Shown here: one piece after another, positions 4,105-10,297 of the stretch
How positions within the stretch are numbered: the stretch's first letter is position 1
Layout of the letters: the number at the start of each line of letters is the position of its first letter
DNA from: Deltaproteobacteria bacterium
GTDB lineage: Bacteria; Desulfobacterota; DSM-4660; Desulfatiglandales; Desulfatiglandaceae
Length of the DNA: 10,297 nucleotides
Assembly: GCA_019314425.1 (NCBI GenBank)
Contig: JAFCZI010000055.1
Location: 1 to 10,297 of the forward strand
Direction: 5' to 3'
Notes under the pieces: model-generated
Seen by the model: only the letters and a program-made list of their open reading frames with translations
Databases searched by the model: none
What the model was told of the DNA's origin: nothing
Program-made: the position numbers and the translations under genes

Positions 4105-7100
4105 TCACCCACGTCTTCCCTCAACCCAATCCATCACTGCGGGAATGAGAAAAAGCGTCAGCAGGGTGGAGGAGGCAAGACCGAACACCACCACAATGGA
4201 AAGGGGCCGTTGCACTTCCGATCCAATACCCCGGGAGAGCAGCAGCGGCAGAAGGCCCAGGATGGTGGTAGCGGCCGTCATGAGCACCGGCCGCAGCCTG
4301 AGCATTGCCCCTTCTACAATAGCGTCCAGCGGCTTTCTACCTTCAATCATCAACTGATCGATGGTACTGACAAGGACCACACCGTTTTGAACCGCAATGC
4401 CGAAAAGCGCGATAAACCCTACTGCTGCGGGAACGGAAAGGTATTCGCCCATCACAAGCAGACCGATAATACCACCGGTGAGGGCCAATGGAACATTGAG
4501 GATGATTACGAACGCGTGCTTAAAGGTCCCGAAAGTCATCCAGAGCATGATGAATACCGTGAAAATCACAATGGGCACAATCACCATGAGACGCATCATG
4601 GCCCGCTGCTGATTTTTAAACTGTCCGCCGTATTGCACCGTGTATCCCGGGGGCAATACCACCTTTTGCGCAATCCGTTCACGGATCTCTTTAAACACAC
4701 CTCCCAGGTCCCTTCCCCGGATATTCCCGTACACGATCCAGCGCCGCTGGTTGTCCTCCCGGCTGATCTGCATGGGGCCCAAGACCTGCTGAATCTCCGC
4801 CACCCGGGAAAGGGGAATCATTGACCCGTCAGCCGTGTGAATCAGTAATTCCCCAAGCGCCGTCAGGTCCGCCCGGTAGGGGGCCTGGTAGCGAATATGG
4901 ATGTCAAATCGCCGCGTGTTGAGGTAAATATTGTCCACCGCCTCTCCTCCCACGGCCAGTTCCACAATCTCAAGGATCTGTCCCACAGTGACCCCGTAGC
5001 GGGCACAGGCGGCCCGGTCCGCAACCACCTGAACCTGGGGTTGCCCCAGAGCCTGCTCCGCGTTCAAATCCACCAGACCGGGAACATCCTCAATGGCCTC
5101 CCTGATTTCAAAGGCCTTTTCTTTCAGCACCGCCAGATCCTCCCCGAACACCTTGATGGCCAACTGGGCCTTGACCCCTGACAGGAGCTCGTCAAAAGCG
5201 TTCTGAATGGGCTGTGTGAAATTAAGTTTCACGCCTTTGTATGCGGAAAGATCCCCATGCAACGCCTGGACAAGGTCTTTCTTGCTTTGGTGAGAGGGCC
5301 ACGCCTCGATGGGTTTGAGCGCCACATGGATTTCCGCGTAGTTTACGGGATGGGGGTGACTGCCGGCCTCGGGACGTCCGATGCGGGAGACAGTCTCCGC
5401 CACCTCTTTGTGGCCCATGATAATACGCTCCATTTTCATGACGGTTTCAGAGGCCTTTTCCAGGGAAATGGAAGGGGCCATGGTGACCCCGATCAGGATG
5501 GAACCTTCCTCCAGGGTGGGAATAAATTCTGTTCCGATTAAGGGCAGAGCGGCAAGGCTTGAAAGAAACACGGCCAGGCTCAGGCCCATCACCAGATATT
5601 TCTTTCGAAGGGCCTGAAGTAGCATGGGGCGGTACGCCCGCTTGAAGGTTCTCGTAAGCCAGAACTCCTTTTGGGTACCTTTCTTGAGCAGGTAAGACGA
5701 CAATGCCGGTGCCACAAAAAGTGCGCTCAGGATGGACCCGAACAAGGCGAAACAGATGGTGAATGCCATGGGGGTAAACATTTTTCCTTCCACATCCTGA
5801 AGGGAAAAAATGGGAAGAAACACGATGATGATAATGGCGATAGAGAAGACGATGGGTCGGCTCACTTCCCTGGCCGCCTGCAGGATCGTGTTGATTCGAT
5901 TCGCGTGGGTAACCCGGCTTTGGTTCAGGTGGCGGTAGATGTTTTCCACCATCACAATGGCGCCGTCCGCCAGCATGCCGATGCCGATGGCAATCCCGCC
6001 CAGGCTCATGAGATTGGCGGAAATGCCGTATATGCGCATAAAGATGATGGATATGAAAGCGCAGAGGGGAAGGGACAGGGCCACAATGAAGGCGGAACGC
6101 AGGTTGCCCAGAAAAATCAGAAGGGTCGCTATCACCAGGACGGCCCCCAGGACCAGGGCCTTTTTGATGGTCCCCGTGGCCTGCCGCACCAATTCCGCCT
6201 GTTCGTAATAGGGATGGAGGGTTACGCCAGGCGGCAGGGATTTCTTGACCTCTTCCACCTTCCGGTAAAGATCTTCAATGACCCGGGAACTGTTTTCGCC
6301 AAACAGTTTGAGCACCATGCCGGAAACCACTTCCTCGGTTCCATTGTGGGTCACCACGCCCCTGCGAACGGCGTTACCGTAGCCCACCCGGGCCACATCC
6401 TCAATCCGAACCGGGACCCCCTGCACCACCCTGATGGGGATTTTCCTGATCTCATCAAGGTTCTTCAAAAGCCCGATGCCTCTGACCAAGTGTTCCTCGG
6501 CCCCCAGCACGAGAAACTGCCCGCCGGCATTTCGATTGTTTTCCCGCACCGCCGCTACCATATCCTCAAGGCCGATGCCATATTTCCGGAGGGCAAGGGG
6601 ATTCACGCGAATCTGAAATTGCAGCACATGCCCCCCCATGGAGAGAATATCCGTGACCCCCGGGACAGTCCGAAGTTGGAATTTGACCACCCAATCATTG
6701 ATTTCGCGCAAATAGGTTCCGGGATCTTTTCCGTGGGTGTTAGCACCTTTCTCCAGTGTCAAATAGTATATGAAAATTTGTCCGAGACCCGTAGATATGG
6801 GGCCCAGTTTGGGCGGCTCTTCCATATGGGGCAATTCCGATGTTGCGGCCGAAAGCCTTTCACCCACAAGCTGTCTTGCAAAATAGATATCCACGTCGTC
6901 TTCAAAATAGACGTAAATCACGGACAGACCGAATGCGGATGTGGACTTGATCTGGGTCACATGGGGCAAACCGTTCATGGCCGACTCAATGGGATAGGCA
7001 ATCAGACGCTCCATCTCTTCCGGCGCCATGCCATGGGCCTCGGCAAAAACGGGCACCATGATGGGTGATATGTCCGGAAAGGCCTCCACCGGCATCCTGT

Positions 7101-7194
7101 TGTACTCGTAAATACCAAAACCGAGGATCCCGATAACAGCCAGAATCACCAAGGCGCGGGCTTTAAGTACTCCCTCAAGCAGTTTATTGATCAT
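4105..7194 (-). CDS. czcA: CzcA/CusA-family heavy-metal RND efflux pump
   Basis: This 1029-residue inner-membrane proton antiporter is full length for the heavy-metal RND class. TM1 is at about 12-30, followed by the first periplasmic loop with MPVEAFPDISP and ARQLVGERLSAA, TM2-6 within about 343-500, a second periplasmic domain 555-865, and TM8-12 at 868-1023. The TM4 motif is G404-IGMLAD410-GAIVMVE417-N; Asp410 and Glu417 match the proton-relay acidic residues of CzcA (D408, E415), while the position of CzcA D402 is Gly404. By eye alignment from memory, CusA Met573/623/672 correspond to Gly569, Tyr619 and Glu669 (in NAFDELLSGV), favouring divalent cations over Cu(I)/Ag(I). The ATG at 7194 has GAGGA (7201-7205), 12 nt after the czcB stop. 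Metal specificity (Zn, Cd, Co, Ni) is not resolved. Confidence 0.93.
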   Translation of the reverse strand: MINKLLEGVLKARALVILAVIGILGFGIYEYNRMPVEAFPDISPIMVPVFAEAHGMAPEEMERLIAYPIESAMNGLPHVTQIKSTSAFGLSVIYVYFEDDVDIYFARQLVGERLSAATSELPHMEEPPKLGPISTGLGQIFIYYLTLEKGANTHGKDPGTYLREINDWVVKFQLRTVPGVTDILSMGGHVLQFQIRVNPLALRKYGIGLEDMVAAVRENNRNAGGQFLVLGAEEHLVRGIGLLKNLDEIRKIPIRVVQGVPVRIEDVARVGYGNAVRRGVVTHNGTEEVVSGMVLKLFGENSSRVIEDLYRKVEEVKKSLPPGVTLHPYYEQAELVRQATGTIKKALVLGAVLVIATLLIFLGNLRSAFIVALSLPLCAFISIIFMRIYGISANLMSLGGIAIGIGMLADGAIVMVENIYRHLNQSRVTHANRINTILQAAREVSRPIVFSIAIIIIVFLPIFSLQDVEGKMFTPMAFTICFALFGSILSALFVAPALSSYLLKKGTQKEFWLTRTFKRAYRPMLLQALRKKYLVMGLSLAVFLSSLAALPLIGTEFIPTLEEGSILIGVTMAPSISLEKASETVMKMERIIMGHKEVAETVSRIGRPEAGSHPHPVNYAEIHVALKPIEAWPSHQSKKDLVQALHGDLSAYKGVKLNFTQPIQNAFDELLSGVKAQLAIKVFGEDLAVLKEKAFEIREAIEDVPGLVDLNAEQALGQPQVQVVADRAACARYGVTVGQILEIVELAVGGEAVDNIYLNTRRFDIHIRYQAPYRADLTALGELLIHTADGSMIPLSRVAEIQQVLGPMQISREDNQRRWIVYGNIRGRDLGGVFKEIRERIAQKVVLPPGYTVQYGGQFKNQQRAMMRLMVIVPIVIFTVFIMLWMTFGTFKHAFVIILNVPLALTGGIIGLLVMGEYLSVPAAVGFIALFGIAVQNGVVLVSTIDQLMIEGRKPLDAIVEGAMLRLRPVLMTAATTILGLLPLLLSRGIGSEVQRPLSIVVVFGLASSTLLTLFLIPAVMDWVEGRRG

Positions 7195-7206
7195 GTTTTT
7201 TCCTCA

Positions 7207-8475
7207 TTAGTGCCCGTGCCCCGCATGGCTGCCCATTGCATCCGTCGTCAGCGTGGCTTTCAGTTCAAAGGCCCCATCAATCACATAGCGGTCTTCCGGG
7301 GACAGACCTGCGGTAATTTCCACATGGTTTTCATCAGAGCGTCCCGTTGTCACAACCCTCTCCTCAAAGCCCCCTTCACCCGGAACAAACACCACTGATT
7401 CCCCCCCGATGCGTTGAACCGCTCTTTTGGGAACCAGAAAGGGAATGTGCTTTTCTCCAGCCAATATCCGGGCCGATACAAACAGTCCGGGGCGCCACTC
7501 TCCATCGGGGTTGGAAAGGGTCGCCCGCCCATTGGCCGTGCGGGTTTCTTTTCCCACAAGGGGGCCGATGAAAGTCAGCCTGCCCGTGGCGGAAGCCATG
7601 GGACCATCACCTTGTATGTGGACGGCCATATCTTTCTTTAAAAAGGGCAATTGCCTCTGGAGCAGGTTGATCCTCACCCAAACCGTGTTCATATCCGCAA
7701 CCCGGTACACTGAATCGGTGCTTTCCACCATTTCCCCGAGGGAGAGGTTTTTTTCCAGGACCTGCCCATTCAAGGGTGAAAGAATCTCATAACGTGTCAG
7801 GGAGGCATCCGCTTGACGAGGCAACCTGTCCAGGGCACCCTTTGACAGACCCAGGGCCATAAGCTTCTGCTGTGCGGAGCGCACCGCTATCCGGGCAGCC
7901 GAAAGCGCCATCTTCGATTCCAGATAGTCCAGTTCCGGTGAAATCTTCTTTCGCCACAGGGATTCTTCCCGCTCGAAGTTCTTTACGGCCAGCGTCAGTC
8001 GCTCCCGGGCCGACAGATAGGCCGAACCGGCATCCGCCAGTTCACGGCTTTCCAGGACTGCCATCACCTCGCCCCTGCGGACCGGATCCCCCTGGCGTTT
8101 TCTGATTTCTTTCACATAACCGGATACATAAGGTGTCACAAGGGCCACGTTGTCATCATTAAGCACAATCTCTCCGGGCAGGGTTAAAACCGTTTCCAGC
8201 GTTCCGGGACCGGCTTTTGCCGTAACAATCCCCAAGGCCCGGACCTGATCCTCGCTGAGAAGGATATGATCTTCGTCCTGGTGAACGGGCTCGGACTTGA
8301 GGGATTCATGGTCTTGTTCTTCATGTTCCTCGTGTTCCCTTTCACCATGGTTTTCCGCTTCATGAATCTCCATTGCCGATCGATGGGATTCCACATTACG
8401 CCCGTAGTAGAATGCGCCAAAGGCAACCGGAATCGTCACAGCCATACAGATAAGAACCACCTTCATTACTCTCAC
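7207..8475 (-). CDS. czcB: CzcB-like periplasmic membrane-fusion adaptor with His-rich ends
   Basis: This 422-residue HlyD/CzcB-type adaptor links the RND pump to the outer-membrane factor. An N-terminal hydrophobic helix (4-24) is followed by a charged His-rich stretch with eight His between residues 31 and 70. Next come the barrel-sandwich half TPYVSGYVKEIRKRQGDPV (114-132), an alpha-hairpin (150-208), the second lipoyl half LSPLNGQVLEKNLSLGE (232-248), a beta-barrel and a membrane-proximal domain. The C-terminus SHAGHGH adds three His. The His clusters probably bind or sense periplasmic divalent metal. The start is GTG at 8475, overlapping the czcC stop as GTGA; AGGAG (8483-8487) fits it at 7-nt spacing, whereas the ATG three codons later is too far. 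Translational coupling with czcC is likely. Confidence 0.92.
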   Translation of the reverse strand: MRVMKVVLICMAVTIPVAFGAFYYGRNVESHRSAMEIHEAENHGEREHEEHEEQDHESLKSEPVHQDEDHILLSEDQVRALGIVTAKAGPGTLETVLTLPGEIVLNDDNVALVTPYVSGYVKEIRKRQGDPVRRGEVMAVLESRELADAGSAYLSARERLTLAVKNFEREESLWRKKISPELDYLESKMALSAARIAVRSAQQKLMALGLSKGALDRLPRQADASLTRYEILSPLNGQVLEKNLSLGEMVESTDSVYRVADMNTVWVRINLLQRQLPFLKKDMAVHIQGDGPMASATGRLTFIGPLVGKETRTANGRATLSNPDGEWRPGLFVSARILAGEKHIPFLVPKRAVQRIGGESVVFVPGEGGFEERVVTTGRSDENHVEITAGLSPEDRYVIDGAFELKATLTTDAMGSHAGHGH

Positions 8476-9809
8476 GGGGCAACTCCTTTTTTTGAGTTTT
8501 CAACCGCCGAAACCAATACACCCATATCGAGACCGATGAGCCGTTCCACCCGCGTCCGGGCCTGCTGGTAAGAGAACAGGGCATTGATGTAGCGCAAATT
8601 CATTGAAACCAGGGTTCTCTGAGCATCCAGCATGTCCAGATAATCAAATTTTCCATGGCGAAACCCTTCTTCAGAAGCCTTGAAAGCGGCTTCAGCCCCC
8701 GGCAGGACATGCTCAGCCAGATCGGTGGCCTCCATATGGGCTCTGGAGAGCCGCTGGTATGTTTCGGCCAGATTGTTGACCACCCTTAACCAAACGGCCC
8801 TTGATTCCTCTTTTGACTTGCTCAACCTGTCCCGAGCCTCCAGTGTTGCGCCCTGGTTGGTGTCAAAAATGGGGATCGGGATGGATACCCCCATGACAAA
8901 CGCCGTATCGTTCACCTCATTGTGGTGTTTGGCACCCAGGCTCACCGTCAAATCGGGGATACCCCGGGCCTGTTCCAGATCCACGCCGGCCCGGTGTTGC
9001 TCGATGGCCACGGCCCAGCGACCCACATCCGGGTTTCGGGAGACCATACCTTGAAGCGCCTCAAGGGACGGCACTGGAAGCAGATTGCCCAAACGGCCCC
9101 TGGCCTCGCTGAAAGTGGGGGTCGTTCCGCCCCAGGCTCCCGAAAGCTTTCTTCTGGCAACTTTGAGATCAAATTGAGCATGTTTCACATCGATCCGACT
9201 TGCGGACCGATCCACCTCCGCCTTGATTTTTTCCATGGGGGAGATTTTTCCGGCCTTTACCCTTTCCGACGTGGTTTGAAGCACTTCATTGGCCAGGTTG
9301 AGCAGCTTTCGCATCAGGGTCAGACGCTCCTGGGTGAAAAGCACATTCATGAATGCCAGTGTGGCCCGGGCCACCACATCCGCCAGTATCACCTCATAAT
9401 CCCACTGGGCCAGATCCCGGCCCAGTGCGGCATAGGTGCTCCTTTTGGCACGTTTCCCGCCCAGTTCAATCAACTGACTCAATTGCACCTTGGTCTCGGC
9501 CGCATTAAAGCCGTGGAACACGCCTGAACCGGCGAAGTTCTCCGTTTCCGCTTCAATTTCGGGGTTGGGAAGAAGCCCCGCCTGGATCACGCGGCCATCC
9601 ATAGAGCGTCTTTCCCAGCGGGAGGCATTCAGAACAGGGTTATGTTCAAGGGTCAGATCAATGGCTTTTTGAAGGGTAACGGGATTTCCGTCAAAATCGA
9701 AAACAGGTTCAGGAATCTCCGCCATGGATTCCATAGGAAACCCGCCGACAAAAAAGAGCAGCAGAGATACCCGGAACAATTTCGGGAATCGAAACTTTAT
9801 AGGATGCAT
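8472..9809 (-). CDS. czcC: CzcC/TolC-family outer-membrane efflux factor
   Basis: This 445-residue outer-membrane protein has a Sec signal peptide (RFPKLFRVSLLLFFVGGF) and probable cleavage after ESMA30. It lacks a lipobox cysteine, unlike some CusC-type relatives. Two OEP repeats are visible. The first begins VTLQKAIDLTLEHNPVL, has NPEIEAETENF at about residues 77-87, and includes a long helix with KAGKISPMEKIKAEVD. The second has NPDVGRWAVAIEQHRAGVDLEQARGIPDLTVSLG and a late EEGFRHGKFDYLDMLDAQRTL. These are standard TolC-family motifs. It forms the outer-membrane channel of the tripartite pump with the two following genes. ATG at 9809 is preceded by GGAGAG (9817-9822) at 7-nt spacing. Its stop overlaps the czcB start. 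Confidence 0.92.
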   Translation of the reverse strand: MHPIKFRFPKLFRVSLLLFFVGGFPMESMAEIPEPVFDFDGNPVTLQKAIDLTLEHNPVLNASRWERRSMDGRVIQAGLLPNPEIEAETENFAGSGVFHGFNAAETKVQLSQLIELGGKRAKRSTYAALGRDLAQWDYEVILADVVARATLAFMNVLFTQERLTLMRKLLNLANEVLQTTSERVKAGKISPMEKIKAEVDRSASRIDVKHAQFDLKVARRKLSGAWGGTTPTFSEARGRLGNLLPVPSLEALQGMVSRNPDVGRWAVAIEQHRAGVDLEQARGIPDLTVSLGAKHHNEVNDTAFVMGVSIPIPIFDTNQGATLEARDRLSKSKEESRAVWLRVVNNLAETYQRLSRAHMEATDLAEHVLPGAEAAFKASEEGFRHGKFDYLDMLDAQRTLVSMNLRYINALFSYQQARTRVERLIGLDMGVLVSAVENSKKGVAP

Positions 9810-9902
9810 GGATCATCTCTCCATATACTAAATGGTTCAGACCAAAAAAATGGCCCACTTCGAAAAACAGAAGATATGGAACAGAAAGAAAAAAAGAGAT
9901 GA
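9810..9902 (-). other. Spacer between the small His-rich gene and czcC
   Basis: This 93-nt stretch is T-rich on the coding (minus) strand and holds no ORF, clear hairpin terminator or good -35/-10 pair. Only the czcC ribosome site (9817-9822) is recognisable, so the small gene and czcCBA are probably one transcript. Confidence 0.5.
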
Positions 9903-10297
9903 TCAGATGATCAGAATGGTGGTGTTGATAAAAGCGGTGTCAGGGAAAACAAAGAATGGGTCATAAAACCGGTATCCGCCCCGGGGGCCCGCAGATAAAT
10001 TAATCGTTGACTCGGAGCTGTGGCGCTGGGCGGATGGCAGTAAGCTTAACGTACGTTTGAAGGAGGCTTGGGAAGAGATGAGGGTTTCCAGAGTCAGGGG
10101 AAAATGCCGCCGCCCTTCCTCACTGCTCGTATGGCTTAATCCTGCCGAAGATTCATGGCAGGGCTGCCCGGGCAATTGGCCGTAATGAAGATGAGCCGTT
10201 TTCCCCTCATGACCGCCGCCCCCATGAACGCACAACAGCATGGCGCGAAATGGGACGTTCCCTAACCCCACGCACATGAAAAGTAAAATAGCGATAC
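9903..10297 (-). CDS. Small His-rich exported protein heading the czc operon (5' partial)
   Basis: The frame is open from the window edge to TGA at 9903-9905. An ATG at 10277 would give 124 residues, but the codons before it read IAILLF and join the downstream MCVGLG into one hydrophobic run. The true start therefore probably lies outside the window and encodes a signal peptide. The likely mature part begins near AMLLCVHGGGGHEGKTAHLH and continues GQPCHESS; it contains two Cys and about eight His, suggesting periplasmic metal binding. It ends with the hydrophobic tail TAFINTTILII. I recall small Cys/His-rich proteins of similar layout (C-V/I-x3-GH near the signal peptide, a final hydrophobic TTVLLI-like tail) ahead of czcCBA in related bacteria, but cannot verify this. 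It precedes czcC by 93 nt on the same strand. The function is unknown; a metal sensor or chaperone is plausible. Confidence 0.6.
   Translation of the reverse strand, partial: IAILLFMCVGLGNVPFRAMLLCVHGGGGHEGKTAHLHYGQLPGQPCHESSAGLSHTSSEEGRRHFPLTLETLISSQASFKRTLSLLPSAQRHSSESTINLSAGPRGGYRFYDPFFVFPDTAFINTTILII

Noticed and set aside
4030..4824. 264-codon plus-strand open frame overlapping the AhpD-like gene and opposite czcA
   Set aside because: It is out of frame with both genes, low-complexity polar composition, no Shine-Dalgarno; shadow frame.
5671..7068. 465-codon plus-strand open frame opposite czcA
   Set aside because: It lies wholly antisense to a full-length, family-matching czcA, has no good ribosome site, and gives a His/Gly/Asp-rich sequence with no recognisable domain, as expected for a shadow frame in GC-rich coding DNA.
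9895..9914. gatgatcagatgatcag tandem octamer before the small His-rich gene stop
   Set aside because: Only two copies of 8 nt, partly coding; no reason to assign a function.

Overview
The window comes from a Gram-negative bacterium: it encodes a TolC-type outer-membrane factor with its RND pump, and a predicted lipoprotein thioredoxin. Dispersed palindromic repeats with a cgtaaaaagtc core and the gene set (ArsR, COG0701 permease, CPKC mini-thioredoxin, CcdA) make me favour a Desulfobacterota (former Deltaproteobacteria) host. That placement is inference. No rRNA, tRNA, CRISPR, transposase or replication origin was seen.

Plus strand, 2-4100. The window opens on the last 45 codons of oligoribonuclease (orn). 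Directly after its stop lies a partial palindromic repeat, then a textbook sigma70 promoter with an inverted repeat at the expected transcription start. This promoter drives a co-directional cluster: an ArsR-family repressor with a CVC metalloid site, an ArsP-type permease, a 124-bp palindromic repeat, a 77-residue redox-active disulfide protein (CPKC), a lipoprotein-like thioredoxin (CVPC), a CcdA-type membrane electron carrier, and an AhpD/carboxymuconolactone-decarboxylase-like protein with a degenerate active site. No ArsC, ArsB, Acr3 or ArsA is present. The inferred logic is metalloid sensing by ArsR, efflux by the permease, and a thiol relay (cytoplasmic reductant to CcdA to periplasmic thioredoxin, plus the mini-thioredoxin) that keeps substrate or transporter thiols reduced.

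Minus strand, 10297-4105. A second metal-resistance operon converges on the first and leaves only 4 bp between the two stop codons. In transcription order it encodes a small His-rich exported protein (5' end outside the window), a CzcC/TolC-like outer-membrane factor, a CzcB-like periplasmic adaptor with His-rich ends, and a CzcA-like RND pump. The pump retains the proton-relay Asp/Glu but appears to lack the CusA methionine triad, so divalent cations are more likely than Cu(I)/Ag(I). Its promoter lies outside the window.

Together the window is a metal/metalloid-resistance island placed behind orn. Inverted copies of one repeat family lie around and inside the ars/redox half, marking likely junctions of past rearrangement.
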